Positions 1 through 8,382 of a DNA stretch of 64,000 nucleotides are shown here, piece after piece. Each line of letters opens with the position of its first letter. Position 1 is the stretch's first letter. This DNA is from Bog-473 sp963809715 (GTDB lineage Bacteria > Actinomycetota > Acidimicrobiia > Acidimicrobiales > RAAP-2): assembly GCA_963809715.1 (NCBI GenBank), contig CAWEKO010000009.1, positions 1-64,000 on the forward strand. Reading direction: 5' to 3'. The translations under genes and the position numbers were made by a program. Under the pieces are notes generated by a model. That model was not told the origin of the DNA. It did not search any database and saw only the letters and a program-made list of their open reading frames with translations.

Positions 1-99
1 CAGCTGGAACTTGGGCTGTTCGTTCCGCACGAACGACCAGTGCTCTGAGCGAGTTCCCAAGCCTCACGTCGAGCTGCATCAGCCGAAGGCGCTTGGGAT

Positions 100-258
100 T
101 TACATAACCATTCTCGGCGAACCACCGTGCCGCGTCGACCATGGCCTGCGACGCTGGTCGCGACAGTACTCCAGCTCATGGCGCGCCCGAGCGTCGGTGA
201 ACATCATGTTGGTTGGTTGACATCCGCGCCGCCTCGAGAGCGGCGAACGGCTCTCGCT
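100..258 (-). pseudogene. Decayed 3' end of the HpnA-like epimerase gene
   Basis: Reading on past the stop of the upstream epimerase frame, the minus strand still encodes pieces of the family's C-terminus. In the same frame, from about position 207, comes MMFTDARARHELEY. After a shift near position 165 the next frame gives SRPASQAMVDAARWF followed by AENGYV. HpnA-type epimerases normally end in an ELGY segment, then a helix and a WFxxNGYV-like tail, so these look like remnants. About 50 residues expected between the last intact part and this stretch are missing. The last frame stays open to the window edge, so the original stop cannot be placed. Confidence 0.6.
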
Positions 259-1119
259 TCAATATCCGTCCCTCAAACAGTTGGGACAGCGCTCCGACTC
301 CCAAAGCAAGCGTCCTCGGAACCTGGGGCCGCGGATGGGAAGGTCGGTGACAGCCGCCAGGCCGGCCAGGAAGGGACCCATCTCCATGTTCTCCCCTCCC
401 ACGATGTAACTGCGTCCGATCGCCCCACGCTCGAGCGCCAGAAGATGGCCGTTGGCCAGGTCATCCACGTGGACGACGTTGAGCGTCGTGTCGACGAAGG
501 CCGGAATCTTTCCGTTGAGGAAATCCACTACCAGTTTGCCGGTGGGCGTTGGCCTGACATCTCCCGGACCAATCGGAAACGTGGGCAACACAGAGCGAAT
601 CGGCGCGCCCTGAGCGGCGGCCCGCAGGACCTCATGTTCAGCGACGTACTTCGTTCTCTTGTAGAGACCGAACAGATGGGCGATATCCGCGTAACAGGTC
701 TCGTCGGCCGCTTCGCCATCCGCGGTTCCCTCGAGCCCCAACACCCCAACCGTGCTCGTGTAGACAATCCGCTCGCAGTGAGATCGGCGAGCCGCTTCAA
801 CGAGGTTGAGCGCTCCTCCGACATTGACGTCGTAAAAGTCCTTTGGTCGGGGTGCCCAGAATCGGTACATGGCCGCGAGATGAAAGATGAATCGCGCACC
901 GTCGCAAACCTTGGTGAGAGCGTCGCCATCGCGCACGTCGACTTCGATCAGCTCGACATCGTGGCCCTCCAAGTTCCGGACGTCACCGGCGGGTTCTGTC
1001 AGCGCGACGACGCGCGCCTTGCGGGCAAGGAGCGCTCGGACTACCGCAGAGCCGATGAACCCCGATGCCCCGGTGACGACGATCCGGTCGCCCTCCGTGA
1101 TCTTCAGGTCCGATGTCAC
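259..1119 (-). CDS. NAD-dependent epimerase/dehydratase, HpnA-like, truncated
   Basis: Extended SDR of 286 residues; family members are usually about 330. A TGASGFIGS dinucleotide-binding loop lies at residues 16-24 and the catalytic YxxxK is Y154/K158. The segments PIGPGDVRPTPTGK and VDFLNGKIPAFVDT, and the GGEN motif near residue 243, strongly resemble hopanoid-associated sugar epimerases (HpnA) and dihydroflavonol-reductase-like proteins. After about residue 268 the sequence stops matching and ends in an unrelated tail, with family-like remnants further on in two frames, so the gene is probably inactivated or altered. It follows an aminotransferase on the same strand after 72 bases. The exact substrate cannot be told. 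Confidence 0.75.
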   Translation of the reverse strand: MTSDLKITEGDRIVVTGASGFIGSAVVRALLARKARVVALTEPAGDVRNLEGHDVELIEVDVRDGDALTKVCDGARFIFHLAAMYRFWAPRPKDFYDVNVGGALNLVEAARRSHCERIVYTSTVGVLGLEGTADGEAADETCYADIAHLFGLYKRTKYVAEHEVLRAAAQGAPIRSVLPTFPIGPGDVRPTPTGKLVVDFLNGKIPAFVDTTLNVVHVDDLANGHLLALERGAIGRSYIVGGENMEMGPFLAGLAAVTDLPIRGPRFRGRLLWESERCPNCLRDGY

Positions 1120-1191
1120 GGACCCACCTCGTGGGCGAGGTTTGCTGAGGTTCCGTTCCCGTTGCCGTTGTTCACTATGTGAGGTGGATCG

Positions 1192-2596
1192 TCAGGCCGC
1201 GTGTGGGCGAGCCTTCCCGGACTTGCGTAGTGCACCCCTGGCCATGGTGCGACCGAATTCGAGCAGCAGCCCAGAGCCGCTGTGCGCGTCCTTGAGCACG
1301 TCGTCGAGAGCGTCGACGAAGTAGTCGATCTCCTTCTGGCTACAGATGAGGGGGGGCAACAACTTGATGATGTTGACGTTGTCCGCGGCCACTTGGGTGA
1401 GTATTCGATGACGGTGGAAGAGAGGCACCACCATCATTTGGCTGAAGATGGCGGGACGCAGGTGCTCGAGGGTGTTGAAGCGCCGACGGAGGGCCTTCGA
1501 CTGTGGGGGGCCGAACTGAAGGCCGATCATCAACCCCTTGCCCCGGACCTCGTGAAACATCTCGTATCGGTCGACCAGCGGTGCCAGCGCCGCTTCGAAG
1601 GCCAGTCCGCTCTGGTGGGCTCGGCTGACGATGTTCTCTTCGTCGAAGGTGGCCAGAGTGGCCAGGCCCGCCACCATGGCCAGCTGATTCCGCCCAAATG
1701 TCGTCGAATGCTTCAACGCCTTCTCGAGCGAGCTGTAGACGGACGAGAAGACACGGTCTGTCATCAGGACGGCGCCCACGGGTACGAAGCCGCCCGAGAG
1801 GGCTTTCGAGAGCGTGATCATGTCCGGCTCGAGGTTCCAGTGCTCGAAACAGAAGAACTTCCCGGTTCGCCCGAGGCCCGTCTGCACCTCGTCGAGCACC
1901 AGGAGGGTTCCGTGAGATCGGCAGAGCTCCTGTACTTCGCTCCAGTACTCCTGAGGGGCCATGTACACCCCCTTCCCCTGGATGGGTTCGACGATGTAGG
2001 CCGCCACGTCCCGGTCCTTCAGCGCTCGACGCAGGGCCTCGAGATCGCCGAACGGCACGGACTCGGTGCCGGGGAGCAGTTGACCGAAGCCCTCGCGGAA
2101 CTCGGCTCCACCGTTCAGTGAGAGCGCACCGGTGGTCAGGCCGTGGAACGCGTGCTCGGCAAAGAGAATGCGTGGCCGCTGGGTGGCCTGTCGCGAATTT
2201 GATGGCTGACTCGATCGCCTCGGCTCCGGAGTTGCAGAAGAAGACACGATCGATCTCCTCCGAGCAGCGGGCAACCAACTGCTCCGCCAGGATCCCCGGG
2301 AGAAGGGAGCAATCCATCTGCACCATGTTGGGGAGGTCGAGGTCGACGGCCTGGTGGAGCGCGGCCTTCAGCGCAGGATGGCTCCGACCGAGGGCATAGA
2401 CACCGAAGCCCGAGAGAAAGTCGAGATACCGCTCACCCTCGGCATCGAAGAGATAGGAACCTTCACCGCGGACGTAGAAGCGATCGAAACCGATCGTCTT
2501 GAGAACCCGGGCAAGCTGATGATTGAGGTGCTTCTCATGAAGGGCGTAGTTCTCCCCGTGCCTGGATCGGAGTAACTCGCCTACATCGAATGCCAT
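1192..2596 (-). pseudogene. Class III PLP aminotransferase (HpnO-like), frameshifted
   Basis: Two overlapping reading frames give one protein of about 465 residues. The first (start ATG at 2596, SD-like AAAGGAG) runs through the substrate-binding N-terminus to AIKFA. The second picks up at RQATQRPRIL and continues through EHAFHGLT, DEVQTGLGRTG and the PLP-lysine segment TLSKALSGGF to the stop at 1192. The join lies near 2190-2195 and needs +2 or -1 bases; restoring a lost CG in GCGCGA would repair it. The family is acetylornithine/GABA-type transaminases. The N-terminal LNHQLARVLKTIGF and GVYALGRSHPA pattern resembles the aminotransferase paired with HpnA in hopanoid clusters. Either a recent pseudogene or a sequencing error. 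Confidence 0.75.
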
Positions 2597-3203
2597 ACCT
2601 CTCCTTTGCGATTCTGCCCGGGCGCTTCACAAGGTACCTGCATGATTTCTAGGCAGAGTGAAACGAACGTTCGAACAGCGCAAGCAACGGGACCTTGGTA
2701 CGCACAGAAGGATGCGATGGGCGTATCCGTAGGGATGCCAGGTCCGCCAAACGAAAAGGTCGACAACTGGACTCGGATGAGCCCTCCGAGCGCTGGTGAG
2801 ACATCGCCGTCTCGCCAATGGCGAGCTGGGGGTAACGCCAGATGTGCCGAGCTGAGACTCCCGAGTCCTCGGAGAGCCGAGGCACGCTGTTCGGCGAACT
2901 GCGAGTAGCCACCCACTTGTGAACGTGAAGTGGACGGTACCAAGCGTCGCGTGCGTGATTCAGTCACCAGCTACGAGAGAGCGGGTGTTGTAATTGTTTC
3001 TCCCGGGGGACATCCCGCCAGGCATTCGAGCGGTCTCGCCCCGACTGGAACCAGCGCACCCAGATCGTTTCCGTGGACCACGGCAGAGGGCCAAGGTTTC
3101 ACCAACTGAAGGCACCGTCGACGTGTGCACCAAGCCACCTGTCGGTAGGCCATACTCTGCAACAGGCATAGCGTCCGAACTAACTCTGGCATCGGGAGGA
3201 CCC
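2597..3203. other. Divergent intergenic region without a convincing gene
   Basis: About 600 bases separate the minus-strand aminotransferase from the plus-strand flavoprotein. Open frames here are short, overlap on both strands and show no family resemblance. Both promoters must lie here. The only structured element I can point to is the palindrome pair at 2664-2676. Confidence 0.5.
2664..2676. promoter_or_regulatory. Overlapping palindromes upstream of the aminotransferase
   Basis: CGAACGTTCG (2664-2673) and GTTCGAAC (2669-2676) are perfect, overlapping palindromes about 70 bases upstream of the aminotransferase start. They could be an operator. They do not fit the actinobacterial LexA box, which needs four bases between GAAC and GTTC. 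Confidence 0.25.
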
Positions 3204-4343
3204 ATGAAGAACGTCTTGATCTTGGGAGCCGGGTTCGCCGGCTTGGAGCTGGCGACCAGGCTCTCGGAAGATCTCCCGGGCGACGTCGAGGTCACGATCA
3301 TCGACGGCAACGACGCGTTCGTGTTCGGCTTCTCGAAGCTCGACCTGATGTTCGGGCGCTCTGACCTCGCCTCGGTCCGCCTGCCCTACGCAAACCTGAA
3401 AAAGCCTGGAGTCACCTTCCGGCGGGAGACGATCACCTCGATCGACGCCGCCTCCCGCCGGGTCACCACGAATGCCTCGAACTATCAACCTGATGTCCTG
3501 GTCGTGGCCTTGGGCGCCGACCTCGACCCCGATGCGACCCCCGGAATGGTTGAGGAAGGAACCGAGTACTACTCGGTCGAAGGAGCCAACCGGGTGAGGA
3601 ACGTCCTGCCAACCTTGCTGGGCGGCGACGTGATCGTCGGCGTGTTGGGGCCCTTCTTCAAATGCCCGGCCGCTCCGTTCGAGACAGCCATCATGATGCA
3701 CGACTTCCTCGAGAAGGAAGGTCGGCGGTCACAGAGCACCATCAAGGTGATCAGCCCCATGCCCAAGCCGATCCCGATCTCAGACGAGGCATCCGCAGGG
3801 ATCCTGAAGGCTCTCGAGGAGCGCGACATCGGCTGGTGGCCCCAGTCGAAAGTCATCGCCCTCGACCCTGTTACCAAGACAGCCACTCTGGCCGACGACC
3901 GAACCACCCACTACGACCTCTTTCTCGGCATTCCGGTCCACAAGGCACCTGCGGTGCTCGAGGACTCGGGACTGTTGGAGGAGGACGGCTGGATCGCCGT
4001 CGACCACGCTACGTTCGCCACGAAATTCGAGAGCGTCTACGCCGTGGGCGACGTGACCAGCGCCCCGGTACCCAGGGTCGGTGCGATCGCTGAAGGCGAG
4101 GCCCGCACCCTCGCTGACGTCCTGGTCCATCAGATGCGCGGTGGCGCGGCACCGGAGCCCTACAAAGGTATTGCGACGTGCTACGTCGAGTTCGGTGGTG
4201 ACAAGGTGGCGCGGTTCGAGGCCGATTTCCTCGGGGGGCCAACGCCGGTAGGGAGATTCACGGAGCCTTCCGAGGAGTTGGCACGTTCGAAGTTCGAGTT
4301 CGGATCGACTCGACGCAAGCGGTGGTTCGGGATGCAAGCCTAA
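3204..4343 (+). CDS. FAD/NAD(P)-dependent oxidoreductase, SQR/NDH-2-like
   Basis: Protein of 379 residues. The chosen ATG has GGGAGGA just upstream, although the frame is open further 5'. An N-terminal FAD-binding GxGxxG is at residues 8-13 (LGAGFAGLE) and the C-terminal FAD motif AVGDV lies around residue 275. C154 sits in GPFFKCPAAPFE, the position of a conserved cysteine in sulfide:quinone oxidoreductases and flavocytochrome c sulfide dehydrogenases; another cysteine falls in TCYVEFGG. It is probably a peripheral membrane flavoprotein passing electrons to quinone, with sulfide a possible donor. Related NADH dehydrogenases cannot be excluded. It is followed by a strong terminator shared with the convergent secreted-protein gene. 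Confidence 0.75.
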   Translation: MKNVLILGAGFAGLELATRLSEDLPGDVEVTIIDGNDAFVFGFSKLDLMFGRSDLASVRLPYANLKKPGVTFRRETITSIDAASRRVTTNASNYQPDVLVVALGADLDPDATPGMVEEGTEYYSVEGANRVRNVLPTLLGGDVIVGVLGPFFKCPAAPFETAIMMHDFLEKEGRRSQSTIKVISPMPKPIPISDEASAGILKALEERDIGWWPQSKVIALDPVTKTATLADDRTTHYDLFLGIPVHKAPAVLEDSGLLEEDGWIAVDHATFATKFESVYAVGDVTSAPVPRVGAIAEGEARTLADVLVHQMRGGAAPEPYKGIATCYVEFGGDKVARFEADFLGGPTPVGRFTEPSEELARSKFEFGSTRRKRWFGMQA

Positions 4344-4382
4344 GAGAAGACGGCACTCTCGAGGGTTCGTGTGCTGTCGCGC

Positions 4383-4419
4383 GAAAAAGGGGCCCGCCGA
4401 AGTGGCGAGCCCCTTTTTC
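4383..4419. terminator. Bidirectional rho-independent terminator
   Basis: A 16-bp stem with one mismatch (GAAAAAGGGGCCCGCC, loop gaagt, GGCGAGCCCCTTTTTC). A-rich and T-rich ends lie on the two sides, so it can work for both the plus-strand flavoprotein gene and the minus-strand secreted-protein gene that face it. Confidence 0.85.
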
Positions 4420-4442
4420 GTATCTTGAAACAGAACAGCTAG

Positions 4443-4931
4443 TTACACACCGTTGATGTGGAAGTGAACTCCCGGTGCGTTCTTGAGCTTGATCTTGCCA
4501 GTGGCAGTAACGGTGGCGCAGATCTCGCCAGACACCGCAGCGCCCACCGTGGTGGCCTTGGTGTTGTCCGAGGTGACGTTGCCGGTGATGACCTCATCGG
4601 CGACGTTACCCGACGCGCAAAGCGTCCCAGTTGAAGTGGCCTCGCTAAAGCTGGTCTTCTTCCCGTTCGCCCACGTGATCGTGCTCGAGGTCGAGGTCGC
4701 TGAACCCGTGCTCTTGCCCGAGCCGCCGGTCTTCGTGCTGGGTGTGCAACTCTTGAAGCTGAGCTTGGCGGTCATCGTCGTGGCGTTCGCGCTGCCCGTA
4801 ACACTGGCACAGTCGAGACCCGGCTTGACGGCTGCCCCGGCTGGACTAGCCGCCAGAGCGGACACGCCAGCAATCGGGACGATTGTGGCCGCTGCGATGG
4901 CGGCACCAACCATGATTCGATTCTTGAGCAC
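4443..4931 (-). CDS. Small secreted Ser/Thr-rich protein of unknown function
   Basis: The longest frame starts with ATG at 4949, but AAGGAG lies inside its first codons and is 9 bases before a GTG at 4931. That GTG gives a classical signal peptide (LKNRIMVGAAIAAATIV, cleavage near AGA-AV). The mature part, about 130 residues, contains three or four cysteines and a Gly/Ser/Thr-rich stretch, and ends in a GVHFHINGV tail. I do not recognise a named family. A degraded paralogue lies 0.6-1.4 kb upstream on the same strand (5525-5905). It shares a terminator with the convergent flavoprotein gene. Likely exported or surface-associated. Confidence 0.7.
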   Translation of the reverse strand: MLKNRIMVGAAIAAATIVPIAGVSALAASPAGAAVKPGLDCASVTGSANATTMTAKLSFKSCTPSTKTGGSGKSTGSATSTSSTITWANGKKTSFSEATSTGTLCASGNVADEVITGNVTSDNTKATTVGAAVSGEICATVTATGKIKLKNAPGVHFHINGV

Positions 4932-5524
4932 TCTCGTATTCTCCTTCATCTAAGTGTTGACCCGGGGAGAATCCGTATCGACAACTCCACTAGATGCTCC
5001 CCCCCTGTGTGGTTGCGGGCTGATGCCCTCTTCTCTGTGCCTTCACCAGATCGTGAAAGCGGGGTGAGTTTCACGCGTGCGTCGGCCGTTGTCAATCACT
5101 CCCCACGAAAAAGCATTCGAAGTGCAACGAGCACACGTGACGTTTTTCAGCAGAGTGTCAGCAATATGTTTCGGACGTCGCGCGACTGTCACGCATAGCT
5201 CGTCGCATGCGATTGGCCTCCGATGGAAGGAATGCGCGTGGATTGTTGCGCTGGACTCGTCGAGGGTGAGGACTACCTAGCGGTAACCGGGTACTCAGCG
5301 GGTGCACAGCCGAGTCCTTGCCGAGTCCGAGCAGTGACGCTGGGCGAGCTGGCGGGCGGTTTCGGCGCGAAAAGAAATTTCGAGACATCGAAACTTGCCG
5401 GTTCACGAGCTTGTGCAGGACTTCCGAATAGGAAACGTTGAATCGATGGGCAGACGAACCAACGGAGACCCTCGTCTGCGGCGAACCCTCCTCCCGTGTT
5501 TCATGCAGGACGTCTCTTGCTGAT
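4932..5524. other. Intergenic region upstream of the secreted-protein gene
   Basis: Roughly 590 bases with only short open frames of no recognisable family. It must hold the promoter of the minus-strand secreted-protein gene, but I could not pick a convincing -35/-10 pair. The tract is visibly less GC-rich than the catabolic region. Confidence 0.4.
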
Positions 5525-5905
5525 TCACGAGGCGGCGATCACGAGCTTCGTGCCCGGCGCATGGGGTGATCTTTCGCTCGCCAGGAGAGGTCGAGTTGAT
5601 GCAGATCTCCGGAGAGATGGCACACCGACGGTGGCGCTCTTCGTGCTGTCCGAAGCGAGATTGACGGTGAGCACCTCATCGGCGATGAGCGACGCACTCG
5701 CGGTGTAGGCCCACATACCAGGGCATTAGGGCATTCTCGGAGAAGGTGGTTGGTGTTCGCCCCGCTTGATGCTCCCCGGAGGTATCTCCCTGCACACTTG
5801 TGATCTTGCCCGAGCCACAAGTCTTCGTGCCGGTTGCACAACCCCTTAAAGATGATCCTGGTCCGAGAAGGTCATTGAATTGGCCGTGCCACTCTGTGGT
5901 CCGAA
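5525..5905 (-). pseudogene. Degenerate paralogue of the small secreted protein
   Basis: The minus strand encodes ADEVLTVNLASDSTKSATVG, which matches ADEVITGNVTSDNTKATTVG of the intact gene at 4443-4931. Nucleotide similarity continues on both sides, for example cttgcccgagccacaagtc against cttgcccgagccgccggtc, then a Cys/Lys-rich stretch, but the reading frame is broken several times and no start or signal peptide remains. This is a tandem duplicate that has decayed. The 5' limit is approximate because similarity fades after about 5905. Confidence 0.7.
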
Positions 5906-6281
5906 CGCAAACGACGCTACGGCTTTCCCGGGGTATTGCCATCTGATTGCGGCAAGAGACGAGAACCCATATGGCCGAAAACCTGGTGCATTTTCGCCAA
6001 TGCGGAGCAGGAAAGCCAATTGACACGAAGGCGGTCAACGCCCGATCCACCGAGCGCTTCAACAGCGCGACAAGTGGCTTTTTGAACCTCTTGTCACGTG
6101 GATTTGGTACGAGTGCTCTGCAGCGTTCTCTTCTCAAGAGAGGCCAGCATTGGAAATGAATGCGTGCACCGTATTGTTGTCGGATTTGAACAAAGAAATG
6201 CCTACCCACGAGTAACTCGTTCTCGGTCCGCCGGTGTCGATCCAGGCAGCCGAAGACGGTCGACGCCCCGTCCGCAGAGCG
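5906..6281. other. Non-coding gap before the kinase gene
   Basis: About 375 bases with no supported gene. The small frames present are unrelated to each other and to known families. It lies downstream of the kinase gene, but no clear terminator hairpin was seen. Confidence 0.4.
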
Positions 6282-7577
6282 TCAGCCTTGAACACCCCGG
6301 TTGCCGTGGCCGCCGCCATGCCTGGGCCCGCCGCCGGGCAGCAGGCTTCCATTTCGCTGCTGCTCGTGAAGCTGATGAAGGGGCGAACCGCCGTGATGCT
6401 TCGGGGCTGTGGTCGTCGTCACGAACGTCGTCGTGGTGGTAGTCGTGGAGGTCGAAGTCGAAGTCGTCGTCGTAGAGACGGCAGAGGCATTGGATGCGAC
6501 ATGGGTGTGCGGGGGCTGCGCCCGCCCTGTCGTCTGTGCGCCACCCTCGAGAAGGACGAACAGGAATGCAGCGAGGGCACACGCGGCCACTCCCGCAAGG
6601 GCGACAGCGGTCCGGAACTTGTGCCGACGCGGTGCGGCGGGCTCGGGCCCCATCGTCAGGGCGGCGGTCTGGGCCAGCAAGGCAGGTGCGGTCGGAGGAG
6701 CTCCAGCTGCAAATCCGGTCGTGTCCGACGTCACCGGCGCTGCGGTGATGGGCGTCGGCACGTTGACCCGGGTCGCCACGTCGGCAGGATTCGCCGGTGG
6801 TCGCAACGCAATGAGCATGGCGTCGGCTGACTCGAAGCGGCTTCGGGGATCGAGGGCCATGGCTCGTCCGGCGACGTGGGACAGCGACGCGGGCAGGCCG
6901 GACGGTAGCTCAGTCCCGGCAGTCAGACGCGTCCCGGTCAAGGCTTCCACCATGACCGCACCAACGGAATAGAGGTCGGACTGTACCGAGGCGGGCAGAC
7001 CGGCCGCTCGTTCGGGCGCCAGATAGCCCGGCGTGCCCAGTACGACGCCGGTCATCGTCTCGTCCGGGTTGGTCGGCAGAGGGCGGCCGTGGTTGAAACC
7101 CTTGGCAATCCCGAAATCAGTCAGCTTGATGTGTCCGTCGTCCTGGAGGAGCACGTTGCTGGGCTTGATGTCGCGGTGGAGCACGCCATGGCGGTGGGCG
7201 GACCGCAGCGCCGTCAGCATCTCGGTCGCCACCATCACGACTCGGCGCGGGGGAACGGGGCCCGACGCCATCTCGTTGCGGAGCGTGACGCCGGAAAGGC
7301 GTTCCATGACGAGAAACGAGTGACCCTTGTCCTCGCCGAAATCGAGGATGGCAACGATGTGCGGATGATGGATCTGCGCGGCGAAGCGGGCTTCCTGCTG
7401 GAAGCGACGCTGCACGTCAGGCAGGGCATCGGCCTCGGGCCGGAGGACCTTCACGGCGACGGGACGTTCGAGCGTCAGGTCGAAGGCATCGTAGACAAGC
7501 GCCATACCACCCTCGCCGAGCACACCGTCGAGGCGGTAGCGACCGCCGACCACGACCGAAGCCGCAAGCGATGCCAT
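6282..7577 (-). CDS. Membrane-anchored Ser/Thr protein kinase (PknB-type)
   Basis: 431 residues. The kinase domain spans about 10-260: glycine loop GEGGMALVY (21-29), VAVKVL with K43, E62 in the alpha-C region, HRDIKPSN with catalytic D136, DFG at 154-156 and GTPGYLAPE at 181-189. A proline/alanine-rich linker leads to one membrane helix near residues 322-345. A short extracellular tail follows, rich in Thr/Ser and ending in a Gly/His-rich segment. The order matches actinobacterial Hanks-type receptor kinases, but no PASTA or other recognised sensor domain is present. The gene stands alone, and the neighbours give no clear substrate. Confidence 0.9.
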   Translation of the reverse strand: MASLAASVVVGGRYRLDGVLGEGGMALVYDAFDLTLERPVAVKVLRPEADALPDVQRRFQQEARFAAQIHHPHIVAILDFGEDKGHSFLVMERLSGVTLRNEMASGPVPPRRVVMVATEMLTALRSAHRHGVLHRDIKPSNVLLQDDGHIKLTDFGIAKGFNHGRPLPTNPDETMTGVVLGTPGYLAPERAAGLPASVQSDLYSVGAVMVEALTGTRLTAGTELPSGLPASLSHVAGRAMALDPRSRFESADAMLIALRPPANPADVATRVNVPTPITAAPVTSDTTGFAAGAPPTAPALLAQTAALTMGPEPAAPRRHKFRTAVALAGVAACALAAFLFVLLEGGAQTTGRAQPPHTHVASNASAVSTTTTSTSTSTTTTTTTFVTTTTAPKHHGGSPLHQLHEQQRNGSLLPGGGPRHGGGHGNRGVQG

Positions 7578-7851
7578 CTCTCATGTCTACCCGCCCCCGA
7601 CCCGGGCCAACACTCGCGCGGCAGCAGTACGGGGAACCCCTGGTCAGGAACCCGACGATCGCGGTTCGAGTGGGTTCGAGCGTGCGACACGCTGCGCACC
7701 TGCCGGTTGCAACGGCCGTCGAGAGAACGGTGCGGTTCGTGGATGGGAGCAACTGGTGGGGCTCTGTCACATTTTCGCGAGGGTCGGGGTCTTATGGGGT
7801 GAGAGCCGGGATGAAACGAAGAGAACCCGGACCCGTCAAGGAGAGCGCACC

Positions 7852-8319
7852 ATGGAGCAACGAATGACCAACCCCGCCCTGCTGTTTCCCGAGACCTTCC
7901 AGGCGCTTCAAGCGCTCAGTGCCTCGTCGGCCAAAGCTGAGCTACCGGAGAAGACGACGGACCTCGTGCAGCTACGAGCCAGTCAGATCAACGGCTGCAG
8001 CCTGTGTGTCGACATGCACGCTCGCATGGCGCAGAAGAGTGGCGAGACCGACCAGCGGCTCTTCGCCGTCGCAGCGTGGCGCGATGCCCCCTTCTTCACC
8101 GAGGCCGAGCGCGCCGCGCTCGCGTTGACCGAGTCCGTCACGCGCTTGGCCGATCGGACCGACCCCGTCCCCGACGACGTGTGGCAGGAAGCGGCCCGCC
8201 ACTACGACGAGCTCGAGCTGGCGGCGCTGCTCGTGCAAATCGCTTCGATCAACGTGTGGAACCGGCTGAACGTCCCCATCCGCCAGGAGGCGGGAGCGAT
8301 CCCGTTGCCCCCGCGTTGA
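7852..8319 (+). CDS. Carboxymuconolactone decarboxylase / AhpD-like protein
   Basis: 155 residues. The ATG at 7852 follows AAGGAGAG with good spacing; the longer frame has no better start. The motif CSLCVDMHARMA gives the CxxC-x3-H signature of AhpD-like alkylhydroperoxidases, in which the two cysteines reduce peroxides. The rest is helical, with the QIASINVWNRLN ending common in this family. It is probably a small cytoplasmic peroxidase or thiol oxidoreductase. It stands alone between the divergent kinase gene and a convergent L,D-transpeptidase gene. Confidence 0.85.
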   Translation: MEQRMTNPALLFPETFQALQALSASSAKAELPEKTTDLVQLRASQINGCSLCVDMHARMAQKSGETDQRLFAVAAWRDAPFFTEAERAALALTESVTRLADRTDPVPDDVWQEAARHYDELELAALLVQIASINVWNRLNVPIRQEAGAIPLPPR

Positions 8320-8382
8320 GCGGCGCCGGTCAGCCCGAAGCGACCGCTCGACGTCCTCGCCCGGCCGGGGGCGGCGGATGGA

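Noticed and set aside
2664..2676. LexA box
   Set aside because: GAAC and GTTC are adjacent, without the four-base spacer of the actinobacterial SOS box; kept only as an unassigned palindrome.
6234..6972. Plus-strand open frames over the kinase tail
   Set aside because: Generated by the Thr-codon low-complexity tract of the kinase gene on the other strand.
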